Assembly (NCBI GenBank): GCA_947652605.1
Contig: OX393583.1
Location: 14,921,222 to 14,985,221 of the forward strand
Direction of reading: 5' to 3'
Source of the DNA: Elmis aenea
Lineage: Eukaryota > Arthropoda > Insecta > Coleoptera > Elmidae
Length of the DNA stretch: 64,000 nucleotides
The notes under the pieces: generated by a model
Database searches by the model: none
What the model was told of the DNA's origin: nothing
The model's input: the letters and a program-made list of their open reading frames with translations, nothing else
Part shown: piece after piece, positions 19,246-31,122 of the stretch
Layout: the number at the start of each line of letters is the position of its first letter
Numbering within the stretch: position 1 is the first letter of the stretch
Program-made: the position numbers and the translations under genes

Positions 19246-20805
19246 TTAACCCGAGTGTGTTCTCATATGCTCGTCGAGATGGTCACTGTGTGTAAAACAT
19301 TTTTCACACATGTCACATTTATACGGTTTTTCTCCATGGTGTATTTTCATATGCTTATTAAGATCGCTTCTTCTTATAAAACTTTTTTGACAATTGTTAC
19401 ATTTATATGGTCTTTCACCAGTGTGTGTCCTCACATGGAAATTTAAATTTCTGTTTTCAGTGAAACATTTTCCACAAATGGTACATTTAAAGGGTTTTTC
19501 ACCATTGTGGGTCCGTATGTGATGTTTTAAAATACGGCTTGTAGTAAAATACTTTTCACAAATGTCACATTTATATGATTTTTCACCAGTGTGTGTCCGC
19601 TTATGATGACCGAGACTGCTACTGGTACTAAAACATTTCTCACAAATGTCACATTTATACGGTTTTTCTCCAGTGTGTATATTCATGTGCTTATTGAGAT
19701 CACTACTGCTTGTAAAGCATTTTTGACAATTGTTACATTTATATGGTTTTTCACCAGTGTGTATCCTCATATGACACTTTAGTGTGGTATTTTCACTGAA
19801 ACATTTGCCACAAAAATTACATGTATACGGTTTCTCGCCAGTGTGTGTCTTAATGTGACAATTTAAAGTTTTATTTTCACTGAAACATTTTTCACAAATG
19901 TCACATTTATATGGTTTTTCACCAGTGTGTATCCTTTTATGATGACTGAGACTGCTGCTGGTACTAAAACATTTTTCACAAATTTCACACCTAAAAGGTT
20001 TTTCTCCAGTGTGTGTCTTCAAATGCTTATTGAGATCGCCATTTCTTATGAAACATTTTTGACAATTCTTACATTTAAATGGTTTTTCACCAACATGTAT
20101 TTTCATATGACAATTTAACGTACTATTTTCATTAAAACATTTCCCACAAATATTACATTTATACGGTTTTTCACCAGTGTGTGTCCTTATGTGATGTTTT
20201 AAATTTCTGCTTCTAGTAAAGCATTTTTTACAAATGTCACATTGAAATCGTTTCTCATTAGTGTACTGCCCTGTAGCATTATACAGTTTATTATTCCTTT
20301 TAAAATATATGTTGTCTGTACCAACTTCACATGCTTCTTTACCAGTGTGTAACTTGAATGTAGTTTGACGATTAAAATTTTTGCTGCATATGCCGTTATT
20401 ACTGCATTTAACTGGAATACCATGATTAATCGAATCAATAGTAACATTCTGTTTATCAATACAAATTTCAGTACTTTGTAATTGTTGTTTTGGCTGAACC
20501 ATATTATTTAAATAAAAAAGGTTTTGCTCGTTTAGATCAATGTGTGATTTAAGTTCATCATTTTCGCGTTGTTGGTTGTTTTCTTCTTCTGCTTTACACA
20601 ATTCAACTTTAATTTTGCATTCTTCATGGGGCATTTCTGTTTGTTGATCATTTAGTTCATCTGCATAACACTTTTCAATTTTTATTTCGACTTCTTCAAT
20701 GTCTAATTTAACTTTTATGTCATTTGTTTCATCTGCTATACATCCTTCGTTTTTCATTTGTTTTTTGTTACTATCCAGAACGTTAGTGTAAACTGTTGTT
20801 TCCAT
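19246..20805 (-). CDS. C2H2 zinc-finger protein with 12 fingers (gene B)
   Basis: The protein is 519 aa from the ATG at 20805 (METTVYTNVL). The acidic leader (1 to about 190) is a clear paralogue of gene A's: EIKIEKCYADE, EEENNQQ and LNEQNLFYLNN are shared in order. Twelve C2H2 fingers with TGEKP linkers follow; finger helices such as SENTTLKCH, SSSDLNKH and RRSDLNKH recur in gene A in a different order, indicating finger shuffling. Probable nuclear DNA-binding protein, target unknown. It ends MRTHSG-stop: the linker codon GAA is TAA, and the next in-frame residues (KLLNCD) still start a finger before the hAT-type insertion. One exon as seen. Confidence 0.92.
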   Translation of the reverse strand: METTVYTNVLDSNKKQMKNEGCIADETNDIKVKLDIEEVEIKIEKCYADELNDQQTEMPHEECKIKVELCKAEEENNQQRENDELKSHIDLNEQNLFYLNNMVQPKQQLQSTEICIDKQNVTIDSINHGIPVKCSNNGICSKNFNRQTTFKLHTGKEACEVGTDNIYFKRNNKLYNATGQYTNEKRFQCDICKKCFTRSRNLKHHIRTHTGEKPYKCNICGKCFNENSTLNCHMKIHVGEKPFKCKNCQKCFIRNGDLNKHLKTHTGEKPFRCEICEKCFSTSSSLSHHKRIHTGEKPYKCDICEKCFSENKTLNCHIKTHTGEKPYTCNFCGKCFSENTTLKCHMRIHTGEKPYKCNNCQKCFTSSSDLNKHMNIHTGEKPYKCDICEKCFSTSSSLGHHKRTHTGEKSYKCDICEKYFTTSRILKHHIRTHNGEKPFKCTICGKCFTENRNLNFHVRTHTGERPYKCNNCQKSFIRRSDLNKHMKIHHGEKPYKCDMCEKCFTHSDHLDEHMRTHSG

Positions 20806-20945
20806 TGTATTACACAAAAATAAACTAGTTACTTTAATCTAAACGGTCTTAAATAACCCGTAACCACACAATGAATTTAGGAGAACTGACAATTGACTAA
20901 CATCATATAGTTTGAACTACTGCGAGTCATACGAACTATACTATA
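20806..20945 (-). promoter_or_regulatory. Probable promoter of gene B, shared with gene A
   Basis: It shares AACTAGTT, TTATTTAAGA (TATA-like), TTGACTAACAT (20893-20903) and TTGAACTACTGCGAGTCAT (20912-20930) with the region upstream of gene A, in the same order and similar spacing. Confidence 0.5.
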
Positions 20946-21731
20946 ATTGTCATATTGTAGTATCGTTAACTAATTAATTACTTTAACGTTCGCACTGTAA
21001 TTTTTTTTTCGTTAAAAATTATAACGTACGAAATTCATAAAATTAGTTTGAAATGACAATTATTTTTTTCAAAGATGATTAATGCAAATTTGTTATAAAG
21101 ATAAAGTGATAAGCTTGCATTTTCAGCAAATCTCGACTGATTAGTGTGTAAATGTTTTCATGAACATTTTGTTGGAATCGTAAACTTTTTAAAACTATAT
21201 TTGTAGTTATATTGATTATTTGTGTAATTTACGTAACCAACTGCTTATCCATAAAACAAATATTAATTATTTTTGGTTCCCGTGACCAATCATATTTTGT
21301 ATTTTTGTAAAATGATCCCACCTTAAATATTTTATTAAATATTAATAAACAATAGAGAGAGAAATGATTTACAGTTAAATTCTTTTCATTACCTAAGTAT
21401 AACAAAAAATTTACTTAGCAGTGCGATGTATAATTTGTACTTTAAATGCATATTTGTATCAATAAACCTTTGAATCATGCAAATTAGCAAATACTATTAG
21501 TTAAAATTTGTAATACACATTCACCACATTTCATTAGCTGATTTAATTTTTACTAAAACGTTTTAAATTTCCACATTCCTGTTGTATAATCCCAAATCCA
21601 TTTATATTTTAGATATTTCCAATGTCTTATTTAAATTATTTGTCATAATATATTAATATTATTGCTTTATTACCGCTAAGTTAATACGACGCACATTCCA
21701 TTTATAATTTCAATTGCAACATCATATTATG
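20946..21731. other. AT-rich upstream region of gene B
   Basis: The first 120 bp still align with sequence upstream of gene A (AACGTACGAAATTCA at about 21024 versus 13870). Beyond that no gene or element is recognised. Confidence 0.45.
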
Positions 21732-22177
21732 TACAGGGCATTTCTTAAATATTGCGAAAAAAATCGGGAGGTGATTCTTTATTAAAAATTAAGGGGGATC
21801 TTTCATATACATTTTTTCCCTTAGACGTCTCCTTTCGGAGTTACACCCCCCTAAAGGGGATCGGTAAAATTAGGTTTTTATTTTATATCTCAAATTATGA
21901 TAAAGGTAAGAAAATGTTATTTGGCAGATGTTTTATACTTATTAAAAGGTTTCCCATAGTAATATTTTTAATCATCTCCCACCTCAACAGGGGGCCGAAA
22001 AGTGCGACCCCTGTTGTTTTTTATCAGAACTTTTTGGTGGGTTAAAATTTTTTAATTACTTACTACTTACTTTATTTAAAAACTTTATTTATTCTTTAAC
22101 TTTTGTAATAAAACCTACAGTTTTTGAGTAAAAAATAAAATAAGGAAACATGAACCATCAAAATATTCCAATATAAA

Positions 22178-22362
22178 ACGATTCATTTTGTTGGTTACCA
22201 AGGTTTGTTTATGTTCACATTGGATAGAAATGACGGGTGTAATTCATTTTGACGTTTACGCGGCGACAACGCTACAACGCCTGTCAATTCTATCCTCTTA
22301 TCTATGATTCTATCCAACATGAATATAAACAAACCATGCAACCACCAAAATGAATCAATGTG
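22178..22362. repeat. Hairpin in the leader of the mariner-like element
   Basis: GATTCATTTTGTTGGTTACC and GTTTGTTTATGTTCA on the left are inverted on the right (TGAATATAAACAAACCATGC, CACCAAAATGAATC), with about 80-bp arms and a short loop. Only the left half is present in the copy at 54850-54920. Confidence 0.65.
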
Positions 22363-22731
22363 CAAGTTAAATTCGTGAAAACCTTTTGAGTATTAGAAAA
22401 ATGTTAAAAAAATTCTACCTTCATTAAATCTTGGAGATATGAAGGTCTGAAGATTGAAAGTTAACACTTTTGTTATTACCCATATTTGATTATTTCGACA
22501 ACTTTATAAAAGCAACGGGTTTTAAATCATTCCCAAAAGGAATTTTATTTTTCATGTTTTGCAAAAAAAAAATTATAATAATGATTTACAACCAAGCGAT
22601 TATTTTGATAAGTTAGGTATAACATTTTAAGCTACCTATAAAATTTGATTGAATAAGTCACTTGACATAAAAATTCCAACCTGTCATTCAGAACGTCATT
22701 ATCCTCGTTGTACTTTAATCAACAAACGAAA

Positions 22732-23802
22732 ATGTATTCAGCCCGAGAATACAGAGATATGTATTTGGCATTTGGCAGATGTAACGAAAACGCACGTGCT
22801 GCTGCCAGGCTCTACGCTGAGAGATTCCTACAAAGAAGACACCCATACCCCAATGTTTTTCCAAGACTGGACCAACGAGTACTGGAAACTGGAAACTTAG
22901 TTCCTACCGAACATGTCGATCGTGGACGTTCAAGATCTGTGCGAACTGCGGAAATGGAAGATGCTGTTCTTGCAAGAATTGATGAAGCGCCTGGAAGAAG
23001 TACCAGAGGAATCGCACAAGAGCTTGGTGTTAATCGCCGACTTGTTTGGGATGTTATTCGTGACGAGAAACTTCACCCATACTATTACACTAAAGTGCAA
23101 TCTCTGCAGCCACAAGACCTCGGCGCAAGATGAAATTATTGCAACTGGTTAATTGAAAGAGTCGAATAAGACCGAACTTTTCAGTGTCATGTCACGTGGA
23201 CGAATAAAGCAAACTTTAGCCGAGATGGTGTGTTTAATCAGCATAATGAGCATGTCTACAGCATTGAAAATCCTCACGTGACATACCGGAGAAACGATCA
23301 ACGCCGCTTTAGTGTAAATGTATGGGCTGCAATTTTGGGTACCAACTTTCTTGGTCCAGTCTTTCTTCCGGAGAGGTTAAATGGGGAATCTTTTTCAAAC
23401 TTTTTGGAAGAAAAATATGTGGATCTAATTAGCGATATTCCATTAGCTGCAAGACATAATTCTTGGTTTCAGCTGGATGGCGCTCCTGCTCATAATGCGG
23501 CCATAGTGAGAAATTGGCTAAATACCAATTACCTCAACAGGTGGATTGGTAGATATGCTACTGTTTTACGGCCAGCGAGAAGTCCCGACTTGACTTCTTT
23601 GGACTTTTTATGGGGTTTTCTAAAGAACCACGTCTACCAAACACCTGTTAACAACAGAAAAAAGCTTGTGCAGCGTATTCAAGAGGCCTTTCAGCTGATA
23701 ACCAGGGATATGCTGGAGCGAATTCCCCCGAATATTGTCAAGAGAGCTAGAGCTTGTATAGCTGCAGGTGGCAATAATTTCGAACATCTGCTTGTTACGT
23801 GA
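22732..23802 (+). pseudogene. Tc1/mariner-type transposase with DUF4817 start, broken
   Basis: One reading frame runs from the ATG at 22732 to the stop at 23802 but is broken by TGA (23131-23133) and TAA (23167-23169). A DUF4817-like N-terminus (MYSAREYRDMYLAFGRCNEN, residues 1-55) is followed by a helix-turn-helix (TRGIAQELGVNRRLVWDVI). The DDE core has QLDGAPAHN and SPDLTSLDFLWGF; 41 residues separate the second and third Asp. The first catalytic Asp position is Asn (TWTNKANFSRDG, codon 23203-23205). The C-terminus CIAAGGNNFEHLL is typical. The enzyme would be inactive by both the stops and the Asp loss. Confidence 0.9.
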
Positions 23803-24277
23803 CTTTTGGCGGACATTGTACATCAGAGTTTAGTGCGCCAATCGTGACTGTTAGTTTGGTTTTTGGCCGCGAGGGCCATTGCGGATCTGGAATTATGATT
23901 TCCGGCACTTGTGTTTTGGCAACAAACAAGAAAGTTTCGTAGTAGAGCGTCGGTGTTTTTCTACGTGTGTAACTTGAGTGTGGGCCATTGGCGACTCCGA
24001 TCTGGAAACGCCGGCTTGAATGCCACTTCTGGAACCCTAAGCTCAGTCCTGGTTTTTAGTGGACCCCATCGTTGAGTTTGATTCGTCAAATAAAACGGGC
24101 AGTTTTGCCGATATATAGCGGGCTCGCTGCACCGAGGAATATTTACCATACGCACAACGTAACTTCAGCTACCACTACAACATCACCGACTCAGCTCTTT
24201 GCAACGAGTGCTACAGTTTGTGTTAATATCGAGTGATCAACACGTGCCAACGACTAACCTGTTACTGTTATCTATAC

Positions 24278-25825
24278 CAGGGGTGGGCAACCTTTTGTAT
24301 AACAGGGGCCAGAATAAGATTTACGTTTCGTCCGCGGGCCTTAGTAGTTAATGGACACATTTTTGTTACTTGTTTTTTTTTCTGAAAATATAAAAACAAT
24401 AATAAAACAAAGTTAATTAAGTACTACTATATTTATTTCTCTTATCACTTATAACAAATTACAAAGAAATGAAAAAAATAAGTACGTATTAATCACAAAA
24501 CAGTAAATATAAATGAAAACAAATTTTAATTAATGCGACTTCTGGTGCTGTGTAGATTTTGATAGCAATTCAATGTCCGGTTCGGTTTGTTTAGTGCTTA
24601 AACGCAATTGTTTTCCAAATTCGTATCAGTTATGGAAGTTCTCTACTTCGATTTTAGATACTTCATCTTGGAGAATAGCTGTTCACATCGATATGTTGAG
24701 CCAAATAAGGAGTAAATGTACTTCGCATTATCAACTTAATTCGGAAATTCTTCAGCCGGCAGATTTTTTATAAAACTCGTGCAAAGGTGTCAAATTAAAT
24801 GTTTCTCTTAAATCTGCCCTCTCTTTGAGATCCAAAAGTTCCATTTGAAACTTTTCTAGAATATTTTCGATTTCAGTGATGGAAAAGGGCGAATTAAATA
24901 AATACTTTTCTTGTCGAAATCTTGAAAGCGTTCTTCAAATTCTGAATAAAGCTCTTTGATTTTTTGAACAAAAATTTGAGGATTATATTTGTCACGATTA
25001 GATAATGTTGGAAAATGGAAAAGATTATTTTTTTCTATGTGGGATTGCCACAGAATCAGTTTACTTTTAAAAGCTTTAATATATCCATATAATTGTGTCA
25101 CATTTTGATTTTGCTTTTGTAAGGCTTCATTTAAAACATTCAGGTGTCCTGTAATATCAACATAGAACGCGAGGTCTGACAGCCATCCTTCATCATTAAA
25201 TTCTTGAATAGGAATCCCCTTCATTTCCATGAATAGTTTAATTTCATTCTTCAAATTATATATTTTTTTTAAAACGCTTCCTCTCGAAAGCCATCGAACT
25301 GGGCAATAATGTTGAACATTTGTATAGTCATTTTCAAGATCAATTAGCAATTCTCGAAATTCTCGATGACGTAATGCAGATTTTTTAATTGTGTTTATAC
25401 AATTAGATACGACAGACATTACGTTTTCTAATTCCATAGATTTTGCGCATAGATTTTCTTGATGGATGATGCAATGACAAATAAATAACTACGTGACTAC
25501 ACGGGGGATTCCACGAACGAAGAAACATTGTTGAACATTTCCGACGTTAAACGATTATTGAACATATCCGAAGTTTCTGCGTTACGACTTTCTATGTTAC
25601 GACGTTAGTACTAAATTATGAACAAAGATGTAGCTATGTATGTTTAATTTAAATAAGACGAATTATATCGAAAATTAAACTGTAGATCTCTCGTTTTTCC
25701 TTATGTTAGGTACTAACCTAATCCTTTTCTTTCAAATTTTTGTTTTTGAAAATATTTATTTATTATTTCTTCTAAAGATCTCGCGGGCCGGAGTTGGCCC
25801 GCGGGCCGGAGGTTGCCCACCGTTG
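24278..25825 (-). mobile_element. hAT transposon, internally deleted
   Basis: The ends are CAGGGGTGGGCAACC and GGTTGCCCACCGTTG, with subterminal CGCGGGCC repeats. The 8-bp target duplication ATCTATAC is at 24270-24277 and 25826-25833. It encodes a degraded transposase on the minus strand. The 1.5-kb length is too short for a full element. Confidence 0.93.
24600..25437 (-). pseudogene. hAT transposase C-terminal part (GTF2IRD2/ZBED-like group)
   Basis: A 193-aa open segment (25437-24856) contains VQHYCPVRWLSRGSVLKKIY, the conserved RWLSRG motif of this hAT group, and EFEERFQDF. After stops and a frame change, the minus strand at about 24725-24640 reads LFGSTYRCEQLFSKMKYLKS, the hAT dimerisation region. 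The N-terminal BED finger and first catalytic Asp are absent. Non-functional. Confidence 0.85.
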
Positions 25826-26754
25826 ATCTATACCGCTAGTTGACAATTGCGTCCCCCCTTACGGTTTATTTGTTGATTTTATTAAGGCTTGTACCGACCG
25901 ATCTGTTTAGGTTAATTAATTTGTTTACTTTGTTATTTAACATTTGTTACTTTACTTCAATTTCAATTCGGTTCATTTGTTGATTATTTAAACATTTTGT
26001 TCCTCGCCGCTAGGTGAGGCTATGTATGATTTACTTTTCTGGTCTTGCAAATAATTGATTACAACCACTTTACTTATCTTGTTTAATTATATGTTTGTTA
26101 TTGTCGTTTTATGTTTGGTGTTATTAAAGGCATACATCGTTCAAGCCTACGAATTATTTTATTTCCTTTCTCAGTTTTTTTTTTGCTAAACCTTACAAAA
26201 TAAATAGTGTGGCGCACTTATTGATGTCTACAAGTTTCTTTCTAATTCGGACCTACCCCCTTCTCGTCTGAACTAGCCGCGAGTCCGAACTACCCCTTCT
26301 TGTTGCAAGGGTAGCGGCTTTCTTGGAAAGTGGCCGATATTCATGTAACATGCTTTAATGCCAAATACAAATCGGCTTTGTATACAAATCGATTAAAATT
26401 TTGTACCGAAAATTATTATAAATAAAATGTTAATTTCTTGTAACATCGTTTATGTATTGTAGCAATTATTTATTTTTCCTTCTAAATCTGACACACTAGG
26501 TATATCATGACATCAGTAAAGTGTCTTGTTAACTTGGACGCCTACTAGGTATAATAACACAATTTCAACATCCTATAATTCGAGTGCTCGTCAGCAGCAT
26601 TAGCACATAGTTGCCACATCTAGCGTAAATTAAAACCTCTATCTTTTCTGGAATTCATGAGGTAGAATTTTTTTAACATTTTTCTACTACTCAGAGGGTG
26701 CTACTGGATAATGTAGTATGGCGTTGATTCGCCATTTTTTAAGCACCCTGTATA

Positions 26755-28050
<1,296 letters not shown>

Positions 28051-28058
28051 CAACATAC

Positions 28059-29383
28059 ACGGAAAAAAAGTTGTTGCTGTAGCAGCAATACAGTTGTTGT
28101 AATTGTATTGCTGTACATACTAATACAATTGTTGTTGGGATTACAAGAAAAATTAGTAATCTTTACAAGTTCTTCTGCTGAAAGTACAAAACGATTGGTG
28201 TATTAGCATTGGTGCTATAGTATCAACAGGAGCTGTAATTATACAAAGGACGCATGAAACTTGGCCATACCCTGTTATATGTATAGACTTATAGATAGAG
28301 GTAGGTACCCTAAAAATTAATAATTTTTGCTGTCCTTTATAGTACAACAGCCAAAGTATAATATAATTACAGAACACTTCGTTTTATATTTTATCTTAAC
28401 GATTATATAGTGGAAGATAACAATATCGTGTTAACTCAAGTGCTACATATTGGGGCAAAGTTGCGTAATTATAATGCTTAGTCAATTTCAAAAACGAAGT
28501 AAAAGAATTACTAAGAATCTGATAACACAGGCGTTCTTTTCTTTAAAAAAATAGCCCAAGAGACCGGTATCAAATTTTCGTAACCGAGATACCCCCCCCC
28601 CCCCGTAAAACATTCGAATTTGGTCCACCCTGTATAGGCAACTTATTGTACACCTTTGACGTTCTGAGTCGAGTCACATGGCTATCAGAAATAGATACAT
28701 CAAAATTGAAATATTATTTATTTTAGAGTAATAGGTTCGTCCACCTATATTTATGTAGGTATTGTTTCAAGGTCTTTTTCACACGAAACACATTATCGCA
28801 CAATATTTTTATCCCGTACCTACTTACTGGCAAAGAAAAATTTATTATTTTCCCTAAAAACGAAACTAGTTCACCCTAGTTTCAAACTGCATAATATAAC
28901 CCGAAAATTAAAAATAAAACGTTCAAAATAAAAGATCTTTTGTTGAATATGTTCGCAACTTTTGTGTATACTCTTATTTCTAATTTATTATGTAACACGA
29001 AGTATTGCAAACGAAGAGAATATTATATGTGTCGTGTGATGTTGGACAAGGATAAGCAGAGACGTCGGGAAACTTTTCTGTGTACGCTAATTAGTGGTAT
29101 TAACTGGGTTACCAGGTATTCTGGCGTGTGCCCAATAGAGTGTAGCACAAAAAATAGTCTGCATTACGTCTAACGCTAGTACATTTTATCCTTAATTCTT
29201 TATTTTGATTCGAGTCAAAACCTTGGGCAACTAAAATTAGCTTAATTTGTTAAACGATCAAGAGAAACGAGTTTTTAACGACGTGTGCAAACGTTTAACA
29301 CCCTCAAGCTTTAATATTCGGGTGGCCATACATTATAAAACATTTTGCAACGAAGTTGTAATCAATAAAATCAGGATTTTACT
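28059..29383. other. Non-genic stretch upstream of gene C relic
   Basis: At 28068-28140 there is a short inverted TTGTTGCTGTAGCAGCAATA-type repeat. At about 28590-28635 a decayed CAGGGTG terminus (GAGATACCCC...GGTCCACCCTG-TA) resembles the end of the foldback at 29653-30287 and includes a C-run. Open frames here (28153-28377, 28940-29173) show no family motif. Confidence 0.45.
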
Positions 29384-29391
29384 ATGAACAT

Positions 29392-30620
29392 CAGTGGCGG
29401 ATCTTGATTTTGTGGGGCCCCAGGCGCAACCTGATCTGGGAGCCCCCTATTAAGATGGTTCACTAAAATAAACAATGCAGAAAAATCATAACGTTTTTTA
29501 TTTTTAGAACCAACAAAAACATCAACACAAAAATCAAATACGGAAACAAAAAAATATTCTCAGGTACCAGAAAAAAAAGTCGCATTCCTATTTAAAAGAA
29601 AAAATCCCATCTCAGGTAAAAAAATTACAGTAAAATTCTGCATCATACAGTACAGGTTGTCCAAATTCGATGGGACTACAATGGGTATCTCGCTTAATAG
29701 TCAAGATAGAGAAACGGTTAAATTACTAAAAATGTGCAGTTTTTTTAGAACAAACTCAGAACAGTTTTCAAAAATATTCTATCATTTCCGGTTTTTGAAT
29801 TATTAATGAAAAACTGTTTTTTTGTTATATTTATAATGTGTCATATCTCCCTTATTGTTTTAAATATCGAAAAAGTTTATAAAGATTATTTTTAGATATT
29901 TTTATGTAGATTTTGATAGTAGGTACTAAAAAAAAATTTTTACGCTCGCCGTTAAAAAGGTATGACACAAACTCACCTTTTTTTAAATAGAAGCTATAGT
30001 TGGCTATGACCTATTTAAATTCCTTATTTTTTTCCTTTCCAAATATATTAGGGTTGATGTATTTATTTTCAATAATACGCAAGTTACAAAGGTTTTTAAA
30101 AATTTTTAAAGATGAGAAACAAAAAGCAGGTTGTGAAAACAAAGGAAAATCGCAAAAGATAGAATATATTTGACAACAATTCTGAGTTTGTCCAAAAAAA
30201 CTGCACATTTTTGGTACATTAACCGTTTCTCTATCTCGACTATTAAGCGAGATGCCCATGTAATCCCATCGAATTTGGACCACCCTGTACAGTACATCGG
30301 CTTGCAGTGCACTGTAATCAGATGCAAGCAGGGTTGCAAGTTTTGGCGATTTGGAACCAAATTGGCTATCATTTTTGTTTAATTTAACATGTTTTTTTTT
30401 TTAAATTGGCATCAATGGCTATTACACAATACCCACTATGAAAATAGGTTTTAGAAGAGATTACAATTTTCCTACAATTATTATTTTATAATTCTCATAT
30501 TAACAGACAATAAAAATTTAATTTTTGTTTTTGAGGATGACGAACCCAACGATTCTGAGGCCCCTTTTTGCCGAGGCCCGAGGCGCGCGCCTCCTGCGCC
30601 TGTGCGGTAATCCGCCACTG
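29392..30620. mobile_element. Non-autonomous hAT-type element (CAGTGGCGGAT ends)
   Basis: The left end is CAGTGGCGGATCTTG and the right end GGTAATCCGCCACTG, with GGCCCC/GGGGCC-rich subterminal sequence. The 8-bp duplication ATGAACAT is at 29384-29391 and 30621-30628. No transposase is visible; a foldback is nested inside. Related single ends occur at 34859 and (variant) 38025. Confidence 0.92.
29653..30287. repeat. Foldback nested in the hAT-type element, 635 bp
   Basis: CAGGTTGTCCAAATTCGATG at the left is inverted at the right (CATCGAATTTGGACCACCCTG), with TA flanks. The arms (about 150 bp) include CTATCTTGACTATTAAGCGA-type and AACTGCACATTTTT sequence. Noncoding. Confidence 0.88.
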
Positions 30621-30628
30621 ATGAACAT

Positions 30629-31118
30629 AGATGCTTCAACGAACAGTTCAGTTCTTTGCTCATTTGTACCTTTTGCAATGAAGACGCATTTTTTTGTTAT
30701 CCTGCTTTAAAATTTTACCTATAAGCCGGCAAAATAGAGTAAAAGGCTCATTGACTTGAGCATTAAAAAGGAAATAATTTTATTTCTATTAGAGGAGGTT
30801 TATTCATATTCTTACTAAAAGAAGATTATTTAAATTATTTTAGTTGTAGTCAAATAAATGAATTGTAAAATATTTTTAGTTATATTTTTGATTTTGGATT
30901 ACATTTTTCCTGCTAACATGGTTGTGTTAAATAACAACTGGTGCTGGAATGGATTGCCCCTAAAGACATATACATAATTTCATATTAAAATGAATGCCAG
31001 AATGAACAAAAGCTATAAATAATAAGGTTCTAAAACCAATTAATTTGTTCTAGCATGCTACTGTGTAAGGAAAATTATTTTTTTTAGAAAACCTATAAGG
31101 TTTCAATTTAAGGATAAA
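30629..31118. other. AT-rich spacer
   Basis: No gene, repeat structure or element end is recognised. Confidence 0.4.
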
Positions 31119-31122
31119 TTAA

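Larger units (their letters stand above)
23817..26508. repeat. Candidate LTR-type insertion containing a hAT element
   Basis: GACAT flanks the segment at 23812-23816 and 26509-26513, and it begins TGTACATCAG. Without the hAT insertion it would be about 1.1 kb, noncoding, with polyadenylation-like ATTAAAGGC near 26124. The end does not show a clean CA, so an LTR is only one reading. What is clear is that the sequence is foreign to the mariner element on either side. Confidence 0.3.
21734..26750 (+). mobile_element. Mariner-like DD41D-type transposon with nested insertions
   Basis: The 5' end is TA-CAGGGCATTTCTTAAATATTGCG, followed by a leader also found at 54424-54920 and 55950-56270, and then a transposase pseudogene. 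A matching 3' end (TTAAGCACCCTG-TA at 26750) lies beyond a large insertion, and AATGTTAAAAAAATTCTACC near 22403 is inverted at about 26655-26685. I infer one element split by the 23817-26508 insertion. The 3' assignment is less secure than the 5' end. Confidence 0.6.

Noticed and set aside
23803..24277. Protein-coding 3' extension of the mariner transposase
   Set aside because: The frame closes at the normal FEHLL C-terminus, and the following GC-richer sequence belongs to a different insertion.
28940..29173. 77-codon cysteine-containing frame
   Set aside because: No recognisable signal peptide, spacing or family; could be chance in AT-rich sequence.
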